From Acidobacteriota bacterium (lineage in GTDB: Bacteria; Acidobacteriota; Terriglobia; Terriglobales; Acidobacteriaceae), in the NCBI GenBank assembly GCA_021779935.1, contig JAJXZT010000032.1, positions 101,009-165,008 on the forward strand: a stretch of 64,000 bases of DNA. Direction: 5' to 3'. The translations under genes were made by a program, and so were the position numbers. A model generated the notes under the pieces. The model was not told the DNA's origin and did not search any database. It was given only the letters and a program-made list of their open reading frames with translations. This document shows, piece by piece, positions 1 through 8,536 of the stretch (positions are counted from its first letter, which is position 1; every line of letters starts with the position of its first letter).

Positions 1-483
1 ATCCGCAGGAGCAATTTCCCCGGTCTGGCCGATCATGGCGCAGCCGATCTTTTCCATAATGCGGCGGAAATCGGCGAGCGAGACGTTGACATTGAATCCG
101 GGAATCGCTTCGAGCTTATCGAGCGTGCCGCCAGTGTGCCCAAGGCCGCGGCCGCTGATCATCGGCACATAAACACCAGCCGCAGCGACAACCGGCGAAA
201 GTATCAGCGACGTTTTATCGCCGACTCCTCCGGTGGAATGCTTGTCCACTTTGCTGCCCGGCAGGAAGCTGAAATCGAGAACCTGGCCGGAGTGCAGCAT
301 AGCTTCGGTGAGAGCCGCGGTTTCCGCGCGGGAGAGACCGCGAATCAACGCAGCCATCAGGAAGGCAGAGACTTGGTAGTCGGGAAACTCGTTGCGGGTA
401 TAACCGGAAACGATTGCCTGGATTTCTTCGCGCGTCAGTTCATGGCCGTCGCGCTTCTTCCGAATCAATTCTACAAATAGCAT
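1..483 (-). CDS. deoA: Thymidine / pyrimidine-nucleoside phosphorylase, partial (C-terminus off left edge)
   Basis: This enzyme splits thymidine or uridine with phosphate to base plus (deoxy)ribose-1-phosphate. The ATG lies at 483-481 on the minus strand and the frame stays open to base 1, giving the first 161 residues. The N-terminal alpha domain (MLFVELIRKKRDGHELTREE) is followed by the family signature KHSTGGVGDKTSL near residue 80 and SGRGLGHTGGTLDKLE near 110, which bind phosphate and pyrimidine. It is the third gene of a minus-strand run hpt-deoC-deoA, so its product would feed DeoC after a phosphopentomutase step not seen here. Whether it is DeoA or the closely related Pdp cannot be decided from this part. 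The family is certain. Confidence 0.93.
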   Translation of the reverse strand, partial: MLFVELIRKKRDGHELTREEIQAIVSGYTRNEFPDYQVSAFLMAALIRGLSRAETAALTEAMLHSGQVLDFSFLPGSKVDKHSTGGVGDKTSLILSPVVAAAGVYVPMISGRGLGHTGGTLDKLEAIPGFNVNVSLADFRRIMEKIGCAMIGQTGEIAPAD

Positions 484-707
484 GAGAGCTACTTAAGGCC
501 GCAGACCCTTTACTGGAGTGCTTCGGCAGGTTGGATAAGAAAAAAGGAAGATTACCCTACGAGAGGGAGTGTGGGAAGCAGATTCTTCCACATAACATGA
601 CTCTGGAGAGGTATGCGGCATAAGGGGAATGCCGCAGGCACAATCGCGAGAAAATACATCGCGGCGACACCAGACGATTGGGGGCCGCCGCACTCACAAT
701 GTTTCTA

Positions 708-1424
708 CTAAATTTCCGGCGCGCCTAGTTCCCTGACGATGCCGACACTGGCGCTGGCTCCGACACGGTTGGCACCGGCCTCGACCATTGCCTTGAGGTC
801 AGCCGCCGTACGAATGCCGCCCGCGGCCTTGACGCCAAGCTTCTCTCCAACCACGCCGCGCATGAGTTCCACATCGGCAATCTTTGCGCCAGCAGTGGAG
901 AAACCGGTCGACGTCTTGACGAAATCGGCACCGGCATCGACGCATAACTGGCAGGCAAGGATCTTTTCCGGGTCGGTGAGCAGCGCGGTCTCAATGATGA
1001 CCTTGAGCAATGCGCCATTCTGATGACAAAGCGCAGCCAGGGACCGGATTTCGGTTCCAACAAGGTCGCGGTCGCCGGCCTTGAGGGCGCCGACGTTGAT
1101 GACCATGTCGAGTTCGTGCGCGCCAAGACGCAGGGCGTCAGCGGCCTCGGCCAGCTTGGTGATGGAGGTGTTCGCGCCCAGGGGGAATCCGATGACTGTT
1201 CCCACCACGACCTTGCTGCCGCGAACCTGCGAAACGCAAAGGGCGATGTTGGCGGGATTGACCATTACGGAGAAGAAGCCGTAGTCGATGGCTTCACGGC
1301 AGATCTTCAGAACCTGTTCGCGGGTGGCATCGGCCTTCAGCAGCGTGTGGTCGATCAAGCGGGCGGCTTCATGCCAGTCCCGCACAAGGGGCGAGGTAGT
1401 AGTTGCAAACGTCATTTGCGACAT
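708..1424 (-). CDS. deoC: Deoxyribose-phosphate aldolase
   Basis: The enzyme cleaves 2-deoxyribose-5-phosphate to glyceraldehyde-3-phosphate and acetaldehyde, the exit step of deoxynucleoside catabolism. The 238-residue class I TIM-barrel aldolase starts RLIDHTLLKADAT, carries the Schiff-base lysine in FVKTSTGFSTAGA and the second conserved lysine in VKAAGGIRTAADL. The open frame runs 73 codons further upstream, but that stretch is unlike the family. I chose the ATG at 1424, which has GGAAG just before it and gives a normal length; an ATG three codons later is possible. It sits between hpt and deoA on the same strand, which supports a nucleoside-salvage operon. Confidence 0.93.
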   Translation of the reverse strand: MSQMTFATTTSPLVRDWHEAARLIDHTLLKADATREQVLKICREAIDYGFFSVMVNPANIALCVSQVRGSKVVVGTVIGFPLGANTSITKLAEAADALRLGAHELDMVINVGALKAGDRDLVGTEIRSLAALCHQNGALLKVIIETALLTDPEKILACQLCVDAGADFVKTSTGFSTAGAKIADVELMRGVVGEKLGVKAAGGIRTAADLKAMVEAGANRVGASASVGIVRELGAPEI

Positions 1425-1545
1425 CGATGCACTTCCAGAGAATAGTATCGCGCAAATTCGCGCGAGTTGGACACGCGCCGAAATGGAATCGGCGGCGTGC
1501 GTGCCGGTGCATCCATTGCGGCGTCCATGGTGACACTTGCCACCG

Positions 1546-2061
1546 CTAGGGGACGACGCAGATGTCCGGCAAATTGCGATAACGCTCGGCGTAGTCCATC
1601 CCGTACCCGACGACAAATTCGTCCGGGATGGTAAAGCCGACATAATCGGCGTGGATCGGCTGGATGCGACGGGCGGCCTTGTCGAGCAGGGCCGCGATGC
1701 GCAGCGTCCTGGGCCGATGCGCTTCCAGCACGCGGGTCAGGTAGCTCAACGTCAGCCCGGTGTCGAGAATGTCCTCGACAAGGATGACGTTCTTCCCTTC
1801 CATGGATTGATCCACGTCTTTCATCATCTTGACTTCACCGCTGTTCTGCTTGCCGTTGCCGTAGCTGGAAACGGAAATGAAGTCAAAGGTGGAGTCACAG
1901 GTGATGTTACGCGAGAGATCGGAAAGGAAAATGGTGGCGCCCTTGAGCACTCCGAGGAGCGTCACGGTCTCCCCTTCGAAGTCACGGCTGATTTGCGCAC
2001 CGAGCTCAGCCACGCGCTCCGCGATCTGCTGACGGGTGAAAAGAACTCTTAAGTCCGACAC
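1546..2061 (-). CDS. hpt: Hypoxanthine(-guanine) phosphoribosyltransferase
   Basis: It transfers phosphoribosyl from PRPP to hypoxanthine or guanine to make IMP or GMP. The PRPP-binding loop VILVEDILDTGLTL is clear, preceded by LGVLKGATIFLSDL, and the base-binding end has DYVGFTIPDEFVVGYGMDYAERYRNLPDI. The frame is open 81 codons further, but that extension is low-quality sequence. A GTG at 2061 preceded by GGGAG ten bases upstream gives a 171-residue protein, the usual size, and I use it as the start. It is the first gene of hpt-deoC-deoA, so purine and pyrimidine salvage are probably transcribed together. Confidence 0.9.
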   Translation of the reverse strand: MSDLRVLFTRQQIAERVAELGAQISRDFEGETVTLLGVLKGATIFLSDLSRNITCDSTFDFISVSSYGNGKQNSGEVKMMKDVDQSMEGKNVILVEDILDTGLTLSYLTRVLEAHRPRTLRIAALLDKAARRIQPIHADYVGFTIPDEFVVGYGMDYAERYRNLPDICVVP

Positions 2062-2406
2062 GATAAAGTTACTCCCGAATATTAACGCGGCGTTCCAGCA
2101 AGGAAACTGGATACTAGATGGAAATCGCGCAAGATTCAAGACGAAGGCACCACAAAGCGGCAGTACGGAAGGGTTAGTGCTGCCCGACCGGGAAGAGAAC
2201 CAGCGGACTTTGTGCCAATTCCGTACAGGTCCGCACCAGCTAAATTTCGTCATTCGCCGGTAACTGACGTATGATTTTTGTTTATTCATGCTCAGTAGAA
2301 GCAAGCAGATCGCGCACTAAAGCGCGGCGGTCCCGGCCGAGGGCTTGAACGCACGAATTTCCTGGGAGCCGATTCACGGTATGGGACCAGCACAAGAGGA
2401 GGAAGC
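2062..2406. other. Intergenic region between divergent hpt and the adenosine deaminase gene
   Basis: These 345 bases must hold the promoters of the two divergent transcripts. I see no consensus TTGACA/TATAAT pair with good spacing and no convincing hairpin. The only clear signal is the ribosome binding site AGGAGGAAGC directly before the ATG at 2407. Short open frames here look like chance. Confidence 0.5.
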
Positions 2407-4017
2407 ATGCGCGGATCTCGCGCAAGAGTAGTTGCTATTTTCACCGTAATCCTGGCTCTCACCGCCTTATCCACGGCAAGCACGATGCAGGCGTTCCGGG
2501 ACACTCCGGCGCGCCCGGCAACGGCCGCGGCACTCGCCGCACAGCAGCGGCAGGCGGCCGAATCGCCGGAAGCAAGAACCGAGAGAACCGAAAAGGCGAT
2601 GGAGGCGGCCAAGGCAAATACCGGCGCCCTCTATGCCTTTCTGCGCGAGATGCCCAAGGGCGGAGACCTGCATAACCACGACGTTGGAGCCGTCTACGCG
2701 GAAACGATGATTAAGTTTGCATCGCACGATCATCTCTGCGTGGACCGCACAACGATGGCGCTGACGGAGCCTCCGTGTAAACAGGGACAGGTGGACGCGG
2801 CGACATCGAACACGGACCCGGCACTCTATCGCGACATGATCAACGCATGGTCGATGCGGGACTGGAACAAGGCCAAGGGCTCGGGACACGACCATTTCTT
2901 CGATACATTCCCCAAATTCGGACTGGCCAACCAGGGACACATGGGAGCGGTGTTCGCCGAGCTGGCGAATCGCGCCGCATCCGAAAATGTGCAATATCTC
3001 GAACTGATGACAACGGCCGACAATGCTGAATCAATCGGATTCGCCTCGAAGTTCCAATGGAACGACAACTTTTCCGTCATGCGGCAGCAGATGCTGGACG
3101 GCGGGTTACAGAAGATCGTGGACGACGCAAAGAAGAACCTGGCGGACTGGGATGCACAGAAAGACCAGATTCTCGACTGCAACGATGCAAACGTAGAGAA
3201 GCGTCAGCCGGGCTGCCAGGTGACGATTCGGCATATCTACCCGGTGCTGCGCGCCTTCGACAAGACGCAAGTCTTTGCACAACTGCTGCTGGCCTTCGAA
3301 CTGGCAAAGCAGGACCCGATGGACGTCGCCGTGAACATGGTGCAACCGGAAGACTGGCTGGTGCCCATGCGCGACTTCCACCTGCATATGCGGATGGTCA
3401 ATTTTCTGCATGAGCAGTATCCGGAAGTTCACATCACGCTGCACGCGGGAGAACTCGCACCCGGCATAGTTCCACCGGAAGGCTTGCGCTTCCATATCCG
3501 CGAGTCAGTCGAAATTGGGCACGCGGAACGTATCGGCCACGGCGTGGACATCATGTACGAGGACCATCCGCACGAACTGCTGGCCGAGATGGCAAAGCGG
3601 AACATCCTCGTGGAGATCTGCTTGACCTCGAACGCCTACATCCTTGGCATCAAGGGCAAAGCCCATCCGCTGGCAATGTACCTGAAGGCCGGAGTGCCGG
3701 TGGCGTTGGCAACGGACGATGAAGGCGTCTCGCGTTCGGACATGACGCAGGAGTATGAACGCGCCGTGCTCGACCAGGGACTCGATTACACCACGCTGAA
3801 GAAGATGGCGCGCAACAGCATCGAGCACGCATTCCTCCCGGGCGAAAGCCTATGGAGTGATGCGCGGCGGTTCGTGCCCGTCCACGAGTGCGCAACCGAC
3901 CATCCGAGAAACGCAACCATCAGCGCGCCCTGTAAGACGTTTTTGAAAGGCAGCAAAAAGGCCCAGCAGGAGTGGCTACTGGAAAAGAAGTTTGCCGACT
4001 TCGAGTTGAAGTTCTAA
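2407..4017 (+). CDS. Secreted adenosine deaminase family protein (ADGF/CECR1-like layout)
   Basis: Adenosine deaminases hydrolyse adenosine to inosine using one zinc. The metal and catalytic motifs occur in family order: KGGDLHNHDVGAVYAE near residue 85 (HxH), LHAGELAP in the middle, IGHAERIGHGVDI, and ALATDDEGVSRSD near 435 (metal-binding Asp pair). At 536 residues it is much longer than cytosolic Add (about 340). A signal peptide is seen: basic MRGSRAR, then hydrophobic IFTVILALTALSTA. The size and export match the ADGF-type secreted deaminases. AGGAGGAAGC precedes the ATG. It lies opposite hpt, which would take the inosine-derived hypoxanthine. Periplasmic or extracellular location is inferred from the signal peptide. 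Confidence 0.88.
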   Translation: MRGSRARVVAIFTVILALTALSTASTMQAFRDTPARPATAAALAAQQRQAAESPEARTERTEKAMEAAKANTGALYAFLREMPKGGDLHNHDVGAVYAETMIKFASHDHLCVDRTTMALTEPPCKQGQVDAATSNTDPALYRDMINAWSMRDWNKAKGSGHDHFFDTFPKFGLANQGHMGAVFAELANRAASENVQYLELMTTADNAESIGFASKFQWNDNFSVMRQQMLDGGLQKIVDDAKKNLADWDAQKDQILDCNDANVEKRQPGCQVTIRHIYPVLRAFDKTQVFAQLLLAFELAKQDPMDVAVNMVQPEDWLVPMRDFHLHMRMVNFLHEQYPEVHITLHAGELAPGIVPPEGLRFHIRESVEIGHAERIGHGVDIMYEDHPHELLAEMAKRNILVEICLTSNAYILGIKGKAHPLAMYLKAGVPVALATDDEGVSRSDMTQEYERAVLDQGLDYTTLKKMARNSIEHAFLPGESLWSDARRFVPVHECATDHPRNATISAPCKTFLKGSKKAQQEWLLEKKFADFELKF

Positions 4018-4038
4018 GGCAGACAAGTTGCATTGCAG

Positions 4039-4060
4039 AGGCCGCTTTCGGGCGGCCTTT
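4039..4060 (+). terminator. Probable terminator of the adenosine deaminase gene
   Basis: AGGCCGC (4039-4045) and GCGGCCT (4052-4058) form a perfect 7-bp stem with a 6-base loop, 21 bases after the stop codon and followed by a short T stretch. The weak T-run lowers confidence. Confidence 0.55.
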
Positions 4061-4078
4061 CGCATTGCGGAAAAAACT

Positions 4079-4528
4079 TTACGCGTGATGCAGGCGGTGC
4101 TGTTGAATGCGCAGGGCTGACCAGACCGCCAGAGCGATGACGAGAACAATGGCGGGCGAAACGAGCGCCACAAGCCCCACTCCGAATGGATCATACTCAC
4201 AGGCCCAGACACACAAGAGCGAAGCGATCACGAAGGACGGGATTGCCACTTCGAAAAACAGCATGGCGGTCATTCGTCGCCAGAAGAACATCAGGTGGAG
4301 AACAAGGCCAAAGCTGCCGCCGACAGGGACGGCGATTGCGACGAGGATTACAGGCAGTGCGGCGAATTCAGCGACGCGCGAGGGGTTGCGGAGATAGAAC
4401 GCAATGAGGCCGATACAACCCTCAAGAAGAGCAAGCAGACCGGCGGTGGCTCCGTAAAGAAGCAGGAGGCGCAGCAAAGGGCGTAGCCCTTTTCCGTTGT
4501 CCAATTCGTGCAAGCCCGGCAAGCGCAT
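4079..4528 (-). CDS. Hypothetical four-helix membrane protein
   Basis: I do not recognise the family. The 149-residue product has about four hydrophobic segments, roughly residues 19-45, 55-80, 85-108 and 115-140, with a short basic tail ending RIQQHRLHHA. It starts 3 bases after the cdd stop, so it is the last gene of a minus-strand unit nuclease-cdd-membrane protein and probably translationally coupled to cdd. This linkage suggests, but does not show, a role in nucleoside uptake or handling. Confidence 0.75.
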   Translation of the reverse strand: MRLPGLHELDNGKGLRPLLRLLLLYGATAGLLALLEGCIGLIAFYLRNPSRVAEFAALPVILVAIAVPVGGSFGLVLHLMFFWRRMTAMLFFEVAIPSFVIASLLCVWACEYDPFGVGLVALVSPAIVLVIALAVWSALRIQQHRLHHA

Positions 4529-4531
4529 GGC

Positions 4532-4951
4532 TCACCTCAGCCGGAATCCCTCCGGCAAGAGTTCAGCAATCGGCGTCTGCGTGATCTTCCCTTCCTTGTT
4601 GCGATAGATGACCACGCAATCGGGGCCGAACTCGTAGATTACCTGGCGACAAGCGCCACAGGGGGCGCACGGCACGCCATCACGATTGACGCAGGCAACG
4701 GCGCGAATTTCCAACAGCCCGCTATCGGCATCGGCAGCGACGGCAGTGAAGATTGCCGTGCGCTCGGCACAGTTTGTTAAGCCATACGAAGAGTTTTCGA
4801 CGTTACAGCCGGTGAAGACCTGTCCGCTGGCGGTAAGGATGGCCGCACCGACAAAGAACTTGCTGAAAGGAGCATAGGCGCGCTCCGAGGCGTCTTGTGC
4901 CGCCTTGAGGAGCGCGTCCTGTTCCTGTTGCGTGATGGTGTGAACGGGCAT
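4532..4951 (-). CDS. cdd: Cytidine deaminase
   Basis: It deaminates cytidine and deoxycytidine to uridine and deoxyuridine. The 139-residue homotetrameric-type enzyme shows YAPFSKFFVGAAI, the zinc/catalytic motif GLTNCAERTAIF (Cys-Ala-Glu) and the second zinc site CAPCGACRQVIYEF. The frame is open far upstream because it runs antisense-free over the nuclease gene, but the ATG at 4951 gives the normal family N-terminus (MPVHTITQQEQDALLKAA). It follows the S1/P1 nuclease gene by only 4 bases, so both are probably co-transcribed. Confidence 0.95.
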   Translation of the reverse strand: MPVHTITQQEQDALLKAAQDASERAYAPFSKFFVGAAILTASGQVFTGCNVENSSYGLTNCAERTAIFTAVAADADSGLLEIRAVACVNRDGVPCAPCGACRQVIYEFGPDCVVIYRNKEGKITQTPIAELLPEGFRLR

Positions 4952-4955
4952 AGGC

Positions 4956-5954
4956 CTACCTGGTCTGTGTCTTGGCGTCCTTGGCCGGCGGATTGCCCGG
5001 CGAAGGCTGGCACGGTTTGGTCTCGTGCTTCGGAGACTTCGGCGGATGATACGGCTCCGGCTCCTGGGCGGAATCCACCCATGCGGTGTACCACATGTTG
5101 AGCAGCATCTGCGCGCCGCTGGCCAGACGCTGGCGAACGAATTCACGACCGGCGGCCGTACCGCGGCCGTCAAAGGCACACTGCTTGTCGAGGGCGTACG
5201 CTTCCTCAACCTTCGACTGCGACTGCCGCAGGTAGGCGACGTAATCCTGGAAGGGATTCTCGAGAAGCTTGGGCGCACCCACCATGTTGTCGATCTTGAG
5301 ATCGTCGAGGTTCTGGTTCACGAATCCACTCTCGAATTTGTAGTGAATGTCGTGCGAAGTGGTATAGCCGTTCGGATTGGGACCAACCCAGCCGTTGTAC
5401 TGAATGGAAGTGTGCATCGGGTTGGCGCCGTCGCCAACATAGTGTCCGAGCCATCCGGCATAGAAGAGCGCATTGGCCTCGGCATCTGCCGTCGAACGGC
5501 CGGCCTTCTGTGCGTGGCGATACTCGCGGAAGGCAACCTTCAGGCGGTCAAAGACTTCAATCGCCGCATAGGGCTGGAAGCCAATTTTCTCCGGGCCCGG
5601 GACATCGGCATCGGGATGTTTTGCCTTGTACTGGTAGATCTCGCGGATGTACGTGTAACGGTCCTCGGGCAACTGCTTCATCCAGTCGACATACTCAAGA
5701 TCAATGAAGTGGTCCGGGGCATTCTCCTCGGCGAGAGTCTTTTCGAGATTGGAGCGCCAACGATCGGGCTCGGGGCCGTTGTAAACGATGTGCGATTCAC
5801 CGGCCTTCAAAAACTGCGGCATGTCCGCCGGAATCTTCTCGACAGCCGTGCGGTTGATGAGCATGTGCCCGTTGTCGCCCCAGGTAAGGGCGAGGATGGG
5901 AACCATGACGATGGCAGCGGCGATGATTACGAAACGAATAATGTTTTTGCGCAT
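4956..5954 (-). CDS. Secreted S1/P1-type zinc nuclease
   Basis: S1/P1 nucleases are trinuclear-zinc enzymes that cut single-stranded DNA/RNA and remove 3'-phosphates. The 332-residue product begins with a signal peptide (MRKNIIRFVIIAAAIVMVPI) ending ALT before WGDNGH. In this family the mature N-terminal Trp and the His five residues later bind zinc, and W25/H30 fit that exactly. Further ligands appear in DHFIDLEY and GWLGHYVGDGANPMHTS. The C-terminus has a proline/lysine-rich tail (PPKSPKHETK) beyond the usual fold. The start at 5954 has AGGA nine bases upstream; the frame is open 46 codons further. It is the first gene of nuclease-cdd-membrane protein. Confidence 0.88.
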   Translation of the reverse strand: MRKNIIRFVIIAAAIVMVPILALTWGDNGHMLINRTAVEKIPADMPQFLKAGESHIVYNGPEPDRWRSNLEKTLAEENAPDHFIDLEYVDWMKQLPEDRYTYIREIYQYKAKHPDADVPGPEKIGFQPYAAIEVFDRLKVAFREYRHAQKAGRSTADAEANALFYAGWLGHYVGDGANPMHTSIQYNGWVGPNPNGYTTSHDIHYKFESGFVNQNLDDLKIDNMVGAPKLLENPFQDYVAYLRQSQSKVEEAYALDKQCAFDGRGTAAGREFVRQRLASGAQMLLNMWYTAWVDSAQEPEPYHPPKSPKHETKPCQPSPGNPPAKDAKTQTR

Positions 5955-6060
5955 CTGCAAGATCCTAAAAGAAGGTTGAACTCGGAACTGTAGCATCCGG
6001 CGGCGAGATTGAAAAGAAACGGGAGCCAGGCAAGGGCGCAGGGGCAATCGTCCAAAATAA

Positions 6061-6084
6061 AACGTCTCGTGGATACGAGGCGTT
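6061..6084 (-). terminator. Rho-independent terminator after tdk
   Basis: Read on the minus strand, AACGCCTCGT and ACGAGACGTT flank a 4-base loop (one mismatch in ten), followed by TTATTTT. It lies 26 bases after the tdk stop and separates tdk from the nuclease unit. Confidence 0.75.
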
Positions 6085-6109
6085 CGTTTCAACGTATGGG
6101 TTCCGGCGA

Positions 6110-6739
6110 CTAATGTTTGCCGTTTTCGGCGCCGCGCCCCATGGCGGCAGCGGTGGCCTGTTCGCGCTTCTGGAGATTGGCGATATTGGGCTCGAAGCAG
6201 CGGCGGCAGCGCGCCTCATACATTCCGGCGGCGCCAACAACAACGAGTTCGTCACTGGCGACAAGGCGCTGCGTGTGTTTGGCAGGGTTGCCGCATTGCA
6301 TACAGATGGCGAGCGCCTTGCTGATCTCATCGGCCACGGCGAGCAATTCCGGCATGGGATGAAATGGACGGCCAAGGTAATCGGTGTCGAGGCCGGCAAT
6401 GATGACGCGCTTGCCCATATCGGCAAGTCGCACGACGAGGTCCACGATGCCTTCGCCGAGAAACTGCGCTTCGTCGATGCCGATGACTTCCGTGCGCCAG
6501 TCGAGGCGCTTTTCCAGCTCGGCCGCGTCCTTTACGCATTCCGACTGAATCTTAAAGTCGCTGTGGCTGATGATGTGATCGTCCGAGTAGCGCTGGTCGA
6601 TGCCCGGTTTGAAAATCTGCACGCGCTGGCGGGCGATCTCCGCGCGGCGCAGGCGGCGAATCAACTCTTCGCTCTTGCCGCTGAACATGGGACCGCAGAC
6701 AACTTCAATCCAACCGATACTGCCCTTCGTGATGTTCAT
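6110..6739 (-). CDS. tdk: Thymidine kinase (type II)
   Basis: It phosphorylates thymidine with ATP. The 209-residue protein has the P-loop [11 protein letters not shown] (residues 16-26), the Asp-Glu motif [22 protein letters not shown], and two CxxC zinc pairs ([13 protein letters not shown] and CRRC), all typical of the human TK1/bacterial Tdk class. ATG at 6739. It is preceded by a 69-residue membrane protein with 2 bases between and by a nucleoside deoxyribosyltransferase-like gene, forming a three-gene unit that ends at a hairpin terminator. Confidence 0.96.
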   Translation of the reverse strand: MNITKGSIGWIEVVCGPMFSGKSEELIRRLRRAEIARQRVQIFKPGIDQRYSDDHIISHSDFKIQSECVKDAAELEKRLDWRTEVIGIDEAQFLGEGIVDLVVRLADMGKRVIIAGLDTDYLGRPFHPMPELLAVADEISKALAICMQCGNPAKHTQRLVASDELVVVGAAGMYEARCRRCFEPNIANLQKREQATAAAMGRGAENGKH

Positions 6740-6741
6740 AG

Positions 6742-6951
6742 CTACAGATCAAGACCCTTCTTGAGGCGCCACCAGGTGCGCGTGAAAAATGCGGCAAGGC
6801 CGATACTAATGACGATCCAGAGGATGCGCAACCAGTTCCACTGATGATCCTGCACGGTGACGAAGACGACACCAATGCCGCCGATCCACAGCAGGAACGA
6901 TACAAAGCCAAAACGCCGCGCCACCTCGTTCTGATTCTCGACAATTGCCAT
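6742..6951 (-). CDS. Small two-helix membrane protein
   Basis: The 69-residue product has two hydrophobic segments, [20 protein letters not shown] and [17 protein letters not shown], ending in a basic [13 protein letters not shown] do not recognise the family. Its ATG overlaps the stop of the upstream deoxyribosyltransferase-like gene (ATGA), and tdk begins 2 bases after its stop, so it is very likely translated as part of that unit. Confidence 0.8.
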   Translation of the reverse strand: MAIVENQNEVARRFGFVSFLLWIGGIGVVFVTVQDHQWNWLRILWIVISIGLAAFFTRTWWRLKKGLDL

Positions 6952-7427
6952 CAGTCCCTTCCCGCCGTCAGCGTTTGTTCCGCGCGGAGACGGTGCTTCA
7001 ACTCTTCAAAGCTGGTAAAAACTTCCGTCGCACAGCCGAGAATCCAACCGCTGATCTGCGCGACGGGTACGGCCGTGACGAGATAGACCGGAATTCCACG
7101 GCTGTAGGCGAGCGTCAGTTCACCCTGCGTGCCGGCGCCGCGCCCGGAATACTCATCCCAGTAGGCAACGATGAAATCACTCTTGCGGCCAACCCACTCG
7201 AGGTCCCAGTCGATGATCTTGCGGATGGTGGCCTGGAAGCGCGCCAAGTCCGTTGCTTTCCATTTGCGGAAGTCGCGGACTTCTTCGTCGGAGAGATTTT
7301 TCTTCTCGTCAAGCGCGGGGTCGTAGACTTCATGACCCTGCTCGCGAAGGAACAGGGTAATTTCCGCACGCCACGCCTTGCCGTGGTCCGGCGAGTATTC
7401 AATGGCCCCGCAAAGATATGCCAGCAT
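6951..7427 (-). CDS. Nucleoside 2-deoxyribosyltransferase-like protein
   Basis: Members exchange bases on deoxynucleosides or hydrolyse nucleoside (mono)phosphates. The N-terminal MLAYLCGAIEYSPDHGKAWR corresponds to the family's YLAGPI-type start, and DFIVAYWDEYSGRGAGTQGELTLAY holds the GT..E segment with the catalytic Glu. The frame opens with a GTG at 7442, but the ATG at 7427 has GGGG a few bases upstream and starts at the conserved strand, giving 158 residues. Exact substrate is unknown. Its coupling with tdk supports deoxynucleoside or deoxynucleotide handling. Confidence 0.75.
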   Translation of the reverse strand: MLAYLCGAIEYSPDHGKAWRAEITLFLREQGHEVYDPALDEKKNLSDEEVRDFRKWKATDLARFQATIRKIIDWDLEWVGRKSDFIVAYWDEYSGRGAGTQGELTLAYSRGIPVYLVTAVPVAQISGWILGCATEVFTSFEELKHRLRAEQTLTAGRD

Positions 7428-7612
7428 CGTTGTCCCCGCCACATGGCACGACGACTCGCGTCATCGCATCTTGTGGAAAGGCGATTGTCGTTGCCGCAAG
7501 CAACCGGCGTCAACCTTGAATTGCTGTGGAAAACTGGGACGCGGACGGTGCTCCAGTAAATGTGCAGTTCGAGGTCCACCACTCACTACGTTCTCAGGTG
7601 GAGTGCTTCCTA

Positions 7613-8515
7613 TCAGGGAGCTGCGTGCAGCGCCTTCGACTGGAACTCCAGGGACGCCGCAAAGTGATCGAGAACGAACTGCCAGTCGTGACGCCCAGGA
7701 TAGAGATGGAACTCGTGCTTGACGCCGCGCTCCGTCAATAATTTGTCCAAGTCGCGCGCGCCCTGGTCGAAGCCGTAGTTGTCGCTGGTGCCGCAGTCGA
7801 AATAGATGGCCATGCGGCGCAGCGTTGCTACCGGCAGGTTGCGCACGAGTGTGAATGGCGAGTTTCTTTTATAAAACGCCTCGTCGACAGGCTTACCAAA
7901 TACGTTTGCCAGGATGCGTCCTTCGCGCGTGTCGGCGAGGTCGGGTGGGCCGCCGTCGCGCAAGGCCGCCATGTGCGTGCTGACCGCAGCGAACATCTGG
8001 GGATGGCTGAAGGCATAGTTCATCGCGCCATAGCCGCCCATCGAGATACCCATGATTCCACGCGAAGAGCGCTCGGCCTTGACGCGATACTTCTTCTCCA
8101 TCGCCGGAAGAAATTCCTTGAAGAAGAAATCCTTGTAGGCAAATTTGCCGTCGCGCGAATTGATGAAGAAACTGCTATAGCCATTCGGCGCAATCATCAG
8201 GAACTCGCCGATTTTCTTTTGCCGGAAGAGATCGTCGTAGATCTGCCAGCCGCCAAGGTTCACCAGCGACTGCTCGTTGTCGCCCAACCCGTGCAGGTAG
8301 TAGACGACCGGGTAACGCCGCGTCTTGTCGGTGTCGTAGCTGCTCGGAAGCACGACACAGTACGGCACGTCGCGCCGCAACAGTTTGCTATGGAAGCGAT
8401 TGCATTCGACGCGCGAGGCGGCATGAACGAAAACCGGAGTCGCCACGAAAAGGAGAAGAAATGAAACCCTTGCGAACCGATGCATGAAAGTCACAAGTCG
8501 CCGCTCTTGAGTCAT
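7613..8515 (-). CDS. Secreted alpha/beta-hydrolase esterase (EstD/feruloyl esterase-like)
   Basis: The product has the alpha/beta-hydrolase triad: nucleophile Ser in GIMGISMGGYGAMNYAF, Asp in CGTSDNYGFDQ and His in YPGRHDWQFV. VVYYLHGLGDNEQSLV forms the oxyanion-hole region. This layout matches esterase D/putative esterase enzymes, often acting on aryl or sugar esters; the substrate is unknown. A signal peptide is present (RVSFLLLFVATPVFVHA). The ATG at 8515 gives 300 residues; an ATG at 8485 would give a shorter, more typical signal peptide and is a real alternative, since neither has a strong ribosome site. It follows the ABC transporter genes on the same strand with a 21-base gap. Confidence 0.82.
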   Translation of the reverse strand: MTQERRLVTFMHRFARVSFLLLFVATPVFVHAASRVECNRFHSKLLRRDVPYCVVLPSSYDTDKTRRYPVVYYLHGLGDNEQSLVNLGGWQIYDDLFRQKKIGEFLMIAPNGYSSFFINSRDGKFAYKDFFFKEFLPAMEKKYRVKAERSSRGIMGISMGGYGAMNYAFSHPQMFAAVSTHMAALRDGGPPDLADTREGRILANVFGKPVDEAFYKRNSPFTLVRNLPVATLRRMAIYFDCGTSDNYGFDQGARDLDKLLTERGVKHEFHLYPGRHDWQFVLDHFAASLEFQSKALHAAP

Positions 8516-8536
8516 GATCTTCAAGCATAACTCCGG

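Noticed and set aside
493..693. 66-codon minus-strand frame between deoC and deoA
   Set aside because: Cys/Arg/Pro-rich composition and no similarity or ribosome site; it is probably chance.
5025..5993. 322-codon plus-strand frame antisense to the S1/P1 nuclease gene
   Set aside because: The minus strand encodes a clear nuclease with signal peptide and zinc ligands; the plus frame has no ribosome site or domain.
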